Below are positions 26,661-35,093 of a stretch of DNA of 64,000 nucleotides, piece by piece. Source of the stretch: Fodinibacter sp963747405 (GTDB lineage: Bacteria > Actinomycetota > Actinomycetes > Actinomycetales > Dermatophilaceae). The stretch is taken from contig CAVVFG010000010.1 in assembly GCA_963747405.1 (NCBI GenBank), positions 186,001 through 250,000 of the forward strand, given 5' to 3'. How positions within the stretch are numbered: the first letter of the stretch is position 1; the number at the start of each line of letters is the position of its first letter. The translations under genes and the position numbers were made by a program. The notes under the pieces are model-generated. The model was given only the letters and a program-made list of their open reading frames with translations. It did not search any database and was not told the DNA's origin.

Positions 26661-27590
26661 TCACCCCTTGACTGCTCCGCTGGTCATGCCGCGGATGAAG
26701 TACCGCTGCAGGGAGAGGAAGATGAGGATTGGCACGATGATCGTGATGAACCCTGCTGCTGGGATGAGTTCGCGTCCTGCTCCGGTCTGGCCTTGCAGGC
26801 CTTGCAGGGCGACGGTTGCGACGGTGTTGTCGCCTCGTCCGAGGAAGATCAGGGCGACGAGTAGGTCGTTCCAGACCCAGAGGAACTGGAAGATCGCGAA
26901 GGAGGCCAGTGCCGGGGTCGACATGGGCATGATGAGGCGCCAGAAAGTGGTGAAGTGGCTTGCGCCGTCGATCTTGGCGGACTCGATGATGGCCGTGGGC
27001 AGCGTGGACATGTAGGTGCGCAGGATGTAGATGGCCAGTGGCATCCCGAACCCGATGTGGGCGAGCCAGACCGCGGGGAACGTACCGTTCAGGCCCAGGG
27101 CGCCGTACAGCTTCACCAGCGGCACGAACGCCACCTGGTTGGGCACGACGAGCAGCCCGACGATGACGACGAACATCAGGTCCCGCCCGCGCCACTGCAT
27201 GAAGGTGAACGCGTACGCGGCGAAGGCGGCTATCAGGATCGGGATCACCGTGGCCGGGAGCGCCACGATGAAGCTGTTGAGGAACGCCTCGGACATGGGG
27301 ATGCCTGCGGTGCTGCTGGTCAGCGCCTTTGTGTAGTTGTCGATCGTCCACGAGGACTGGAATGGGTTGAAGAACGCCGTCCACCACCCTGAGGAGAACT
27401 GTTCGTCACGCGGGCGGAACGAGTTGACGAGCATCCCCAGTGCGGGGATCACCCAGGCGATGCACAGGATGAGCAAGCCGACTCGAACTGGCCACGTCGC
27501 GCTGCCGGCACCCCTGCCGGGCCTGGCCTTGCGCATCTTCTGCACGTTGCTGGCTGGCGTTGTCGTTCCGGGCTGGACTGTCGTGGTCAT
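26661..27590 (-). CDS. Carbohydrate ABC transporter permease, MalG type
   Basis: 309 residues, six predicted membrane helices, beginning VRVGLLILCIAWVIPALGML after a basic cytoplasmic start. EAA loop AIIESAKIDGASHFTTFWRLI is present. ATG 27590 overlaps the stop of the MalF-type gene by four bases (ATGA). Last gene of the operon GH32 - binding protein - MalF - MalG. The linked GH32 genes point to fructosides or fructo-oligosaccharides as substrate (inference). No ATPase gene is in the operon. Confidence 0.95.
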   Translation of the reverse strand: MTTTVQPGTTTPASNVQKMRKARPGRGAGSATWPVRVGLLILCIAWVIPALGMLVNSFRPRDEQFSSGWWTAFFNPFQSSWTIDNYTKALTSSTAGIPMSEAFLNSFIVALPATVIPILIAAFAAYAFTFMQWRGRDLMFVVIVGLLVVPNQVAFVPLVKLYGALGLNGTFPAVWLAHIGFGMPLAIYILRTYMSTLPTAIIESAKIDGASHFTTFWRLIMPMSTPALASFAIFQFLWVWNDLLVALIFLGRGDNTVATVALQGLQGQTGAGRELIPAAGFITIIVPILIFLSLQRYFIRGMTSGAVKG

Positions 27591-28570
27591 CGTGCAGCCT
27601 CCACTCGGCGGAAGTTGCGGATTTGGTAGACCAGGACCGGGGTGATCATGATCATGAGAATGACGACGATCGCCGACGCATACCCGTTGTTGCCCTGCGT
27701 GTAGAGCTGGTCGTAGAAGAGGCGTCCGATGACGTCGGTGTTGTAGGCGCCGTTGGTCGTGACGTACACGACGTCGAACACCTTCATGACGCCGATCAGC
27801 ACGGTGATGAAGACGGTGATCACGGTCGGCCAGATCTGCGGAACGATGATGCTGAAGAAGATCCGTCGCTCGCCTGCGCCGTCGATGCGGCCGGCCTCGA
27901 CGGTGTCCTCCGGCACGCTCTTGATCGCGGAAGACAGCAGCACCATGGAGAACCCGACCCCTGTCCAGATCAGGATGATCATGAGCAGCAGGCTGTTGAA
28001 GTGCAGGGTGCTCTCGCCGTACCAGAACACCGGGTCCTTGCCGAAGAAGCCCCGGACCGCGTTGAGCATGCCGGTCTGGGGGGCGCCTGCCGGCTGGTAG
28101 TCGTAGATGGTGCGCCAGATGGTCGCGGCACCGACCATGCTGATGGCCATCGGCAGGAAGATGACCGTCTTGGTCGTCTTCTCGCCTCGCGGTCGCAGGC
28201 GGTCGGTGAGCACGGCGACGCCCAGGCCCAGCACCACGGTCATGGCCGGGACGACGACGATCCACAGGGCGTTGTTGAACAGCACCGCCAGGAACCCGTC
28301 GTCGGTGAAGAGGTCGACGTAGTTCTGGACGCCGACGTACGCTGTCGTGTTCGCGTTGGCGAAGCTGTACTGGAAGGTGACAACCGCCGGGTAGATCAGG
28401 TAGACGGCGATCGCCAGGATCGCGGGCCCGGCGAACATCCACGGCTTGACGCGGTCCTCCCACCGGCCCTTGAGGGACTCGGCCAGCTTGTTGAGGATCC
28501 AGAAGATGATGATGGCGCCGCCGATGCCGCCGATGATCGCAATCACTGCGTTCAGAATCTTGATGCTCAT
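27587..28570 (-). CDS. Carbohydrate ABC transporter permease, MalF type
   Basis: 327 residues from ATG 28570 with AGGAAG upstream. It starts with an extra hydrophobic segment (ILNAVIAIIGGIGGAIIIFWILN) before the usual PAILAIAVYLIYPAVVTF helix, giving seven or eight segments as in AglF/MalF-like permeases. EAA loop DTVEAGRIDGAGERRIFFSII. It follows the binding-protein gene after an 80-base gap containing a long hairpin. Confidence 0.95.
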   Translation of the reverse strand: MSIKILNAVIAIIGGIGGAIIIFWILNKLAESLKGRWEDRVKPWMFAGPAILAIAVYLIYPAVVTFQYSFANANTTAYVGVQNYVDLFTDDGFLAVLFNNALWIVVVPAMTVVLGLGVAVLTDRLRPRGEKTTKTVIFLPMAISMVGAATIWRTIYDYQPAGAPQTGMLNAVRGFFGKDPVFWYGESTLHFNSLLLMIILIWTGVGFSMVLLSSAIKSVPEDTVEAGRIDGAGERRIFFSIIVPQIWPTVITVFITVLIGVMKVFDVVYVTTNGAYNTDVIGRLFYDQLYTQGNNGYASAIVVILMIMITPVLVYQIRNFRRVEAAR

Positions 28571-28603
28571 GACACTTCCTCTCTGAAGTGGGTATGAGGC
28601 TGT

Positions 28604-28641
28604 CGGCCGCGGGGGTGGGCGGTGTACCACCCCCGCGGCCG
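28604..28641 (-). promoter_or_regulatory. Intercistronic hairpin between binding-protein and permease genes
   Basis: Perfect 15-bp inverted repeat CGGCCGCGGGGGTGG (28604-28618) / CCACCCCCGCGGCCG (28627-28641), eight-base loop, eight bases after the lipoprotein stop. Likely a partial terminator or mRNA 3' stabiliser that raises binding-protein output over permease output. Same arrangement as at 1723-1753. Confidence 0.7.
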
Positions 28642-28649
28642 GGCGGACG

Positions 28650-29981
28650 TCAGCTGGTGGCCTTGGGGAAGCTGTCGTCGATGTTCTTCAGCGTGGTGTC
28701 GAGGTCCTGCTGGCCCGAGAGCCACTTCACGGGCTCGGTCCAGAAGGTGCCGGCACCCACCTTGGCGGGCATCAGGTCGGACCCGTCGAAGCGCGCAGAG
28801 GTGGCCTTGTAGAGCACGTCGCTGGCGATCGTCTGGAGCGTCTTGTTCGGCAGCAGCGAGACGTCCGCGGTGGTGTGCGGTGAGAACCCGCCCGCCTTCG
28901 CCTGCTCGGTGCCGTTCTCCTTGCTGGCGATGAAGTTGCGAACCTTCAAGGTGTTGGCGTCGTTGTTGAAGGCCGCGGCGATGTCACCACCGAGGAGGAC
29001 GGGGTTGTCGCCCTCGGTCTTGCCGGGGAAGGGCAGCGGGCCCGTCTTGGTGTCGACCTCGGCGATGACGCTGTCGGGGAAGCCGCCCTTGTTGGCGACG
29101 AAGGTGGCCTGCTTGAACAGGTAGCAGCCGGGAGGCGACTCGAACATCGCGTTGCCGCCGGTCTGGAAGTTCGTCGCGACGATGGACTTCGTGCCACCGC
29201 GCACGTTGCCGTCACCGAAGGCGATCTTCTCGAAGTACTCCCAGGCGGGCCTGATCTCCGGGCTGTCGTTCTTCAGCTCGCCCTTGACCCACTTGTCGTA
29301 GTTCTCGGCGCCGGCGAAGCGCAGGACGAGGTCCTCGATCCAGTCGGTGATCGGCCAGCCCGTGGCCGCGCCGGACTCGGCGGCGATGCACCACGGAGTC
29401 TTGCCGTCCGCCTTGATCTTCTCGGTGAGGGCCAGCAGTTCGTCGAGCGTCTTCGGGGCGGTGTACCCGGCCGCCTTGAACGCGGGCGCGTCGGTCCACA
29501 GCACGCTCTTGACGCTCAACGCGGTGGGCAGGCCGTAGACCTGGCCGTCGGCACAGGTGCCGGCCTCGATGACGCCCGGGACGAGCGTCTCCTTGTTCGT
29601 GGCCACGGTGGCCGCGTCGTAGGGGATGAGCTTGCCCTGCTTGGCCAGGTCGCACATGAGCCCCGGCTGGGGGAACAGGCCCACGTCGGGGGGGTTGCCG
29701 CCCTGCACCTTGGTGCGGATCTCGGTGTCCCACGACCCGGCCTTGATGAACTCGATGGTGATGCCGTTGGCCTCGGCGAACTTCGAGAGGTCGGCCTTGA
29801 AGCCAGGCTCGCTGTCGGGGCCCAGGCCGTACATCACCGAGATCGTCGACTTGCCGGGGCCGGACGCGGCGGAGCCGTCACTGTTCGCGTTCTCCGACGG
29901 TGACGATGACAGACAGCCCGAGGCGAGCCCGGCGACGCCGAACCCCGCGATGGCTGTGAGGGTTGCCCTTCGATTGATCAT
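28650..29981 (-). CDS. Sugar ABC transporter substrate-binding lipoprotein
   Basis: 443 residues. N-terminus MINRRATLTAIAGFGVAGLASGC has a twin-arginine-like start and a lipobox ending at Cys23, followed by a Ser/Asn/Gly linker, so it should be a surface-anchored solute-binding protein (family 1). AGSWDTEIRTKVQGGNPPDV and the later GCYLFKQATFVANKG are typical of AglE-like alpha-glucoside/fructoside binders. ATG 29981 follows AAGGAG, which overlaps the 3' end of the GH32 gene two bases upstream, so the two are coupled. Ligand by context: fructo-oligosaccharide or sucrose-like sugar. Confidence 0.94.
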   Translation of the reverse strand: MINRRATLTAIAGFGVAGLASGCLSSSPSENANSDGSAASGPGKSTISVMYGLGPDSEPGFKADLSKFAEANGITIEFIKAGSWDTEIRTKVQGGNPPDVGLFPQPGLMCDLAKQGKLIPYDAATVATNKETLVPGVIEAGTCADGQVYGLPTALSVKSVLWTDAPAFKAAGYTAPKTLDELLALTEKIKADGKTPWCIAAESGAATGWPITDWIEDLVLRFAGAENYDKWVKGELKNDSPEIRPAWEYFEKIAFGDGNVRGGTKSIVATNFQTGGNAMFESPPGCYLFKQATFVANKGGFPDSVIAEVDTKTGPLPFPGKTEGDNPVLLGGDIAAAFNNDANTLKVRNFIASKENGTEQAKAGGFSPHTTADVSLLPNKTLQTIASDVLYKATSARFDGSDLMPAKVGAGTFWTEPVKWLSGQQDLDTTLKNIDDSFPKATS

Positions 29982-29983
29982 CT

Positions 29984-31063
29984 CTAATTCTCCTTGGAGG
30001 TTGGAGGCATCGTTGCCCCACGCTGACCGGTCACACCTGATGCCCGGGTTTCGAAAGGAACCGGCGAGGCCGCCGGTGACTGGGCTGCTGGGGCGAGCTC
30101 GCGGATCACGAGACGGTCGCCCTGCCATTCGACGTGCTGCGGATCGGCGAGCGCGCCGACGAACTCCCCCTCCTCGACGTTGCGGAAGGCGAGGAACTGG
30201 GTGGCTCCCGAGGCCCGGTCCACGACGAGCTTGCCGACGTAGAGCCGTGGATCGGCGACAAGGTGCGCCCGTGCCACGTCGTAGGGGCCGGTGGGGGAGT
30301 CGATCGGCACGGCCCAGATGCCACCGAGGGTTTCCTCGCGGCGAGCCAGGGACATGTCCTGCGGCAGGCAGTTGAAGACCAGGACGTGGCGACCGTCGAC
30401 CTGCGCCACCTGGGGCACCTCGAGCTGGCCGTACCCGCTTCCCGGCGCTGACACGGGCTCGCGAAGCTCCCAGTGCTCCAGGTCTGCCGACCACGCGTGG
30501 CCCAGCACGCCTCGGTCGATGGTGTCCTGCGGCGCCGACGCCGGGCCGTGCGACGAGCGTGCCGTGATGAGCATGTGCCACCCGTTGCCATCCGGGTCAG
30601 CGAAGACCCACGGGTCGCGAAATGCCTCGTCGTGCCAGTTCCCGTCCGAGGCGTAGGTCTCGTACCACCGAGGATCCGCCTGCAGGGGCGGTCCGGGCGA
30701 CTTGTCCCACGTCATCAGGTCCAGCGAGGAGGCGCAACCAATGGACTGGACGTTGACGCCGTCCTTGTTCAGGCTGGCGCCGGTGTAGAACATCAGCCAC
30801 CGTCCGTCGGGATGACGGACCACCGAGCCGGTCCAGGTGGCGAGGTCGTCGAACGCCAGCGGGTCGCTGCGCACGAGCGCGTCCGCGACCCTGTGCCACG
30901 AGCGGAGGTCGGCTGACACCGCATGGCCGATCGATGCTCGGTGGTGGCGCAGCTCGGGGTCCTGCAGTGCACGTGAGGCGTAGAGGAAGAACAGGTGGTA
31001 CTGCTCCCCGTCGTCAGCCACCCAGAAGTCCCAGACCCAGGAGTCGGCGAGTTCGAAGGCCAT
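29984..31063 (-). CDS. Cytoplasmic GH32-family beta-fructosidase-like enzyme
   Basis: 359 residues with no signal peptide. Five-bladed propeller enzyme of the GH32/GH68 clan. WVWDFWVADDGEQYHLFFLYA puts Asp12 at the nucleophile position where classical members have WMNDPNG. FRDPWVFAD supplies the transition-state Asp, and YGQLEVPQV the acid/base Glu in place of WECPD. The C-terminal beta-sandwich of classical GH32 is absent. Hydrolysis of imported fructosides inside the cell is inferred from location. ATG 31063 shares one base with the stop of a 21-codon leader ORF. First large gene of the importer operon. Confidence 0.87.
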   Translation of the reverse strand: MAFELADSWVWDFWVADDGEQYHLFFLYASRALQDPELRHHRASIGHAVSADLRSWHRVADALVRSDPLAFDDLATWTGSVVRHPDGRWLMFYTGASLNKDGVNVQSIGCASSLDLMTWDKSPGPPLQADPRWYETYASDGNWHDEAFRDPWVFADPDGNGWHMLITARSSHGPASAPQDTIDRGVLGHAWSADLEHWELREPVSAPGSGYGQLEVPQVAQVDGRHVLVFNCLPQDMSLARREETLGGIWAVPIDSPTGPYDVARAHLVADPRLYVGKLVVDRASGATQFLAFRNVEEGEFVGALADPQHVEWQGDRLVIRELAPAAQSPAASPVPFETRASGVTGQRGATMPPTSKEN

Positions 31064-31128
31064 CAGGCACTCACCGTCTCGGCACCCTGGTCGACCTCGC
31101 CAGGCGCATCGTCGAGAAGGGGCTTCAT
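31063..31128 (-). CDS. 21-codon leader ORF upstream of and coupled to the GH32 gene
   Basis: ATG 31128 has an excellent ribosome site (GGTGGAGGA, six bases before). It encodes MKPLLDDAPGEVDQGAETVSA and stops at TGA 31065-31063, whose last A begins the GH32 start codon (TGATG). The GH32 ATG itself has only a weak site, so ribosomes finishing the leader probably start the enzyme. The peptide has no obvious regulatory codon run or hydrophobic segment. It could also be an upstream exten­sion lost by a frameshift, but intact GH32 relatives begin where this one does. Confidence 0.5.
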   Translation of the reverse strand: MKPLLDDAPGEVDQGAETVSA

Positions 31129-31167
31129 CAGGGGTCCTCCACCGATCAGAGATGGTCAGGTTGGCCT

Positions 31168-31242
31168 TGCTAAATCGTTACAGCAAGCGACCGTACTCGT
31201 CCGACCACCCACGGCGCAAGAGCCTGCTAAATCGATTCCACC
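31168..31242. promoter_or_regulatory. Two LacI-type operator candidates in the divergent region
   Basis: TGCTAAATCGTTACAGCA (31168-31185, imperfect palindrome centred on CG) and TGCTAAATCGATTCCACC (31225-31242, core AATCGATT). Both share TGCTAAATCG and are 57 bases apart. They stand between the leader/GH32/importer operon and the LacI gene, so the regulator probably controls both directions. TAGGCT (31277-31282), six bases before the LacI ATG, looks like a -10 of a leaderless message. Confidence 0.6.
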
Positions 31243-31288
31243 TTCTGATCTGACTGGGATAGTTGCGCGGAGGACGTAGGCTGCCGCC

Positions 31289-32365
31289 ATGTCGATCCGG
31301 CGCGGTACGCACGATGGCGGTAACGGGGGTCAGCGCGCGACCTTGGCGGACGTCGCCGCGCGGGTCGGGATGTCCAAATCCGCCGTCAGTCTGGCGCTGA
31401 ACAACCGCCCCGGCTCGCGGCTGTCCCAGGATGCCGTCGCGCGCATCCATGCCGCGGCACGTGAGCTCAACTATCGACCCAACCCCGCAGCGCGGTCGCT
31501 GCGGCTCGGTAAGAGCGGCACAGTCGGCTTCATCTCGAACGAAGTCACCGTGACACGGTTCGCCTCGGCGATGATCCGCGGCATCCTCGACGTGGCCGAC
31601 GAGCAGGAAAAGGGCGTGCTGATCGCCGAGACCGGCGGCCACCCGAAGCAGCTAGAGCGCGCCCTGGACTCGATGGTTGACCGGCAGGTCGACGCCCTCA
31701 TCTTCGGCTCTCTCGCCGCGCGGTTGATCGACGTTCCTGCGCTCCCGGGGCACATACCCACCGTCACCGTGAACTGTCGCAGCGACGGCGTCTTCGCCTC
31801 CGTCCTTCCGGCCGAGGAGGAAGCCGGCTATGCGGTGACCAGGCAGCTCCTCGACGCCGGGCATGGCGACAGCCTCGCCATCATCGGCAACGCTCTGGCT
31901 ACCCAGTGGGAACCCCGAGCGTCCGTGATGATCCCGCGGCGCTTCAACGGCATCCGGCGAGCGCTCGACGAGGCCGGGGTCGTACCTATCGCCGTCGCAG
32001 ACCTCCAGAAGTGGGAACCCTCGGACAGCTACCGGGGCACTCGAGCTCTCCTGGAGTCCCGCCAAGCGTTCACCGCGCTGCTCTGCCTCAACGACCGGAT
32101 CGCGTTCGGCGCCCAGCAGGCGCTGACCGAGTACGGGCTGCGTGTTCCCGACGACGTCTCCCTCGTCTCCTTCGACGACGATGAGCTCGCCTCTTACATG
32201 CGACCACCCCTAACGACAGCCAGGCTTCCCTACTACGAGATGGGCAGACTGGCGATGGAGATCGCGTTGGCGCCCGACACCGGGAACGGCGAGCGCCTTG
32301 TGCCAATGCCGCTTCAGATCCGTGACTCCGTGCGCGTTGTGGCGCGGCACGTCCTGAATCGTTGA
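31289..32365 (+). CDS. LacI-family transcriptional regulator (fructoside island)
   Basis: 358 residues. HTH at about 17-60: RATLADVAARVGMSKSAVSLALNN with hinge AARELNYRPNPAARSLR. A periplasmic-binding-protein-like sensor domain follows, with the LacI signatures GFISNEV, RFNGIRRALDEAG, ALLCLNDRIAFGAQQAL and DDVSLVSFDDDELA. Lies between the importer operon and the secreted levanase gene; local control of both is inferred. Confidence 0.94.
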   Translation: MSIRRGTHDGGNGGQRATLADVAARVGMSKSAVSLALNNRPGSRLSQDAVARIHAAARELNYRPNPAARSLRLGKSGTVGFISNEVTVTRFASAMIRGILDVADEQEKGVLIAETGGHPKQLERALDSMVDRQVDALIFGSLAARLIDVPALPGHIPTVTVNCRSDGVFASVLPAEEEAGYAVTRQLLDAGHGDSLAIIGNALATQWEPRASVMIPRRFNGIRRALDEAGVVPIAVADLQKWEPSDSYRGTRALLESRQAFTALLCLNDRIAFGAQQALTEYGLRVPDDVSLVSFDDDELASYMRPPLTTARLPYYEMGRLAMEIALAPDTGNGERLVPMPLQIRDSVRVVARHVLNR

Positions 32366-32474
32366 GCCAACGATGCCGGGCCGCCTCGAGTGCTGGCCCT
32401 GCCGAGCGGCCGCAGACGTCACGTCTCACCGCCACCATCTCGGGTTGCGGGAAGGCGAATCGTGGGGTCCGATA

Positions 32475-35045
32475 GTGGCTGACAACGTTGTCATCCGAGG
32501 GGGAATCCCATGGTTTCGTACCACCCGTGCGCTCCCGCGCCGACGTCATGGTCTGATGGTGCTCGTGGTTGCCGTGCTCGCCGCACTGAGCGCGGCGCCC
32601 GCGGCTGCGGACACGCCAGACCACCGGCCCGCCTACCACTTCAGTCCCGCGAAGAACTGGATGAACGACCCCAACGGGCTCGTGTACCACAAGGGCGTCT
32701 ACCACCTGTTCTTCCAGTACAACCCGCTCGGTGATGTCTGGGGCAACATGTCCTGGGGGCACGCGACGAGCAAGGACCTCGTGCACTGGGAGGAGCAGCC
32801 CGTCGCCATCCCGTTCGACGCCAACGAGGGCGTGTTCTCTGGATCGGTCGTCGTCGACACGACGAACAGCTCGGGGTTCGGCACGAAGAAGAACCCGCCG
32901 CTGGTGGCGATGTACACCAGCGCCTACACGCCAGCGAGCGGTCGCGACGGCATCCAGGCGCAGTCGCTCGCGTACTCCACCGACGACGGCCGGACGTGGA
33001 CCAAGTACGCGGGCAACCCGGTCATCGACCTCAACTCACGCGAGTTCCGGGACCCCAAGGTCTTCTGGTACGCCCCGGCCAAGGAGTGGCGGATGGTGGC
33101 GGTGATCGCCACCGAGCACAAGGTCCTCATCTGGCGCTCCGCCAACCTCAAGCAGTGGACTCAGTTGTCGCAGTTCGGCCCCCGCAACGCGACCGGCGGC
33201 GTCTGGGAGTGTCCCGACCTCTTCCCGCTGGCTGTCGACGGGGACCGTCGCCACGTCAAGTGGGTCATGCTCGTCAGCCTGAACCCCGGCGGGATCGCCG
33301 GCGGGTCGGGCACGCAGTACTTCGTCGGGGACTTCGACGGCAGCACGTTCACGGCCGACGGGCCCGCCACCTACGACCCGCCCGCCGGAACCCTCCTGCA
33401 GGGCTTCGAGAGCGGGTATGCCGGGTGGACCCCGACCGGCACCGCGTTCGGCTCCGAGCCCGTGGCCGGCTCGCTGCCCGGCCAGCAGACCGTAACCGGC
33501 TACGTGGGTGAGCGGCTCGTCAACAGCTTCATCGACTTCGACGGCGCCCAGGGCGAGCTGACGTCGCCCAGCTTCACCATCGACCAGCGCCACCTCAACT
33601 TCCTGATCGGCGGCGGCAACCACCCGGCGGTCCCCGGGGCGACCCAGGGCGACCCGGGCGGAACCGTATTCACCGACTTCGAGACCCTCGACCCGACGAC
33701 CCACCTGCCGAGCGGGTGGAGCGCCACGGGCGACTTCGTCGGCTACGGCGCCACCCCCTCCACGCTGCCCAACCACCAGGGCAGCAACGTCCTCGACACC
33801 TGCGTCGTGCCGGACGAGTGCGATCCGGCGGTCGGCACTTTCGTCTCGCCCGACTTCACGGTGACGCGCGACTACGTCAACCTCCTCATCGCGGGCGGCA
33901 CGCACCCGCTGGGGACGAGCGGGCCCACGGTCGTCGAGCTCGTCTCCGACGGACAGGTCGTCGGCTCGGTGACCGGCAACAACTCCGGCGAGATGGACTG
34001 GCGCCACATCGACGCCCGCTCGGTGCTGGGCAGGAGCGCCCGCATCGTGGTCCGCGACGACCACAGCGGCGGAGACTGGGGGCACCTGATGGTCGACGAC
34101 ATCCGGTTCTCCGACAGCGCCGCCGGCCCGCGCGACACCCAGACCACCGTCAACCTGGTCATCGACGGTGAGGTGGTGCGTTCCAGCACCGGGTCAGACA
34201 GCGAGGCCCTCGACTGGGCGTCGTGGGACCTCTCGGACCTGCAGGGCCAGGCGGCCCAGATCCGGATCGTCGACCACAACAGCGGTGGCTGGGGGCACAT
34301 CCTCGCCGACCAGTTCATGCTCGCGTCGGCCCCCGCCCGGGGCGGCACGGAGCGGGCCTCGTGGGTCGACTACGGTCGCGACAACTACGCGGGAGTGAGC
34401 TTCAACGGTCTGCCCGACAGCCAGCGCACCGTGCTCAGCTGGATGAGCAACTGGCAGTACGCGGGTGACGTCCCCACCAGCCCGTGGCGGGGGCAGATGA
34501 CCATGCCCCGCACCCTGTCCCTGGTGTCGTCGCACGACGGCCTCCGCCTGCGTCAGGTGCCGGTGGCGGGTGTGCGCAAGGTGCTGGTCAACCGCGACAA
34601 GCAGCAGGCGAAGGTTCGACCGGTCGCCCGGGGCGAGAGGCCGACCGGGCTCCGCGCCACGGTGGCCCGGGTGGAGGTACGAGTGAAGCTGGGCACGGCA
34701 TCCGAGGCCGGAGTCGTCGTGCGCCGCAGCGCCGACGGCTCGGTGGGCACCCGGATCGGCGTGCGCCGGGACGGCACGCTCGTCGTCGACCGCACCAGGA
34801 GCGGCAACGTCGCGTTCAACCCGCTCTTCCCCAGTGTCGAGGAGGCGCCGGTGCGGGTGAAGCACGGCGAGGTGACCTTCACGGCCTACCTCGACCGCAG
34901 CTCGGTGGAGGTGCTGGGTCAGCACGGAACGGTGTCGGTCACTGACCTCATCTTCCCGCCGGCGTCGGCGACGGGCATCGCGACCTACGCGGTGGGCGGC
35001 ACGGCCAAGGCGATCGACATCAAGGTCACCCCGATCCGTCCCTGA
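32475..35045 (+). CDS. Secreted GH32 levanase/fructanase-type enzyme with inserted module
   Basis: About 856 residues from GTG 32475 (start uncertain). N-region RTTRALPRRRHGL and h-region VLVVAVLAALSAAPAAA form a signal peptide. GH32 triad: WMNDPNG (Asp65, nucleophile), FRDPK (Asp193) and WECPD (Glu245, acid/base). The propeller is interrupted at about residue 307 by a roughly 310-residue insert (from LLQGFES to LASAPARGG). The last blade then resumes (WVDYGRDNYAGVSFNGLP...WRGQMTMPR), followed by the GH32 C-terminal beta-sandwich with the usual DRSSVEVLG. Extracellular fructan hydrolysis is the likely role. The strong ribosome site GAGGGGGA precedes ATG 32510, which is out of frame by one base, suggesting a frameshift near the 5' end. 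Confidence 0.88.
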   Translation: MADNVVIRGGIPWFRTTRALPRRRHGLMVLVVAVLAALSAAPAAADTPDHRPAYHFSPAKNWMNDPNGLVYHKGVYHLFFQYNPLGDVWGNMSWGHATSKDLVHWEEQPVAIPFDANEGVFSGSVVVDTTNSSGFGTKKNPPLVAMYTSAYTPASGRDGIQAQSLAYSTDDGRTWTKYAGNPVIDLNSREFRDPKVFWYAPAKEWRMVAVIATEHKVLIWRSANLKQWTQLSQFGPRNATGGVWECPDLFPLAVDGDRRHVKWVMLVSLNPGGIAGGSGTQYFVGDFDGSTFTADGPATYDPPAGTLLQGFESGYAGWTPTGTAFGSEPVAGSLPGQQTVTGYVGERLVNSFIDFDGAQGELTSPSFTIDQRHLNFLIGGGNHPAVPGATQGDPGGTVFTDFETLDPTTHLPSGWSATGDFVGYGATPSTLPNHQGSNVLDTCVVPDECDPAVGTFVSPDFTVTRDYVNLLIAGGTHPLGTSGPTVVELVSDGQVVGSVTGNNSGEMDWRHIDARSVLGRSARIVVRDDHSGGDWGHLMVDDIRFSDSAAGPRDTQTTVNLVIDGEVVRSSTGSDSEALDWASWDLSDLQGQAAQIRIVDHNSGGWGHILADQFMLASAPARGGTERASWVDYGRDNYAGVSFNGLPDSQRTVLSWMSNWQYAGDVPTSPWRGQMTMPRTLSLVSSHDGLRLRQVPVAGVRKVLVNRDKQQAKVRPVARGERPTGLRATVARVEVRVKLGTASEAGVVVRRSADGSVGTRIGVRRDGTLVVDRTRSGNVAFNPLFPSVEEAPVRVKHGEVTFTAYLDRSSVEVLGQHGTVSVTDLIFPPASATGIATYAVGGTAKAIDIKVTPIRP
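32480..32493. promoter_or_regulatory. Palindromic LacI-type operator before the levanase gene
   Basis: TGACAACGTTGTCA, a perfect 14-bp palindrome centred on CG, about 17 bases before ATG 32510. Its form is LacI-family-like but not the same as the two sites at 31168-31242. It overlaps the putative GTG start, which argues that translation really starts downstream of it. Confidence 0.6.
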
Positions 35046-35093
35046 CCTCCCGACGCCGCCGGGGGCCTACGGGGCTCCGGCGGCGTCGAGGTC
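35044..35093. terminator. Bidirectional terminator between levanase and deacetylase genes
   Basis: Core stem CGACGCCGCCGG (35051-35062) / CCGGCGGCGTCG (35077-35088), extended by GACCTC/GAGGTC. It begins at the levanase stop and covers the last codons and stop of the convergent deacetylase gene, so the 3' ends share one hairpin. Confidence 0.7.

Noticed and set aside
31063..31128. Leader ORF as the lost N-terminus of the GH32 enzyme
   Set aside because: The main gene already starts with the complete WVWDFW propeller beginning, so nothing is missing.
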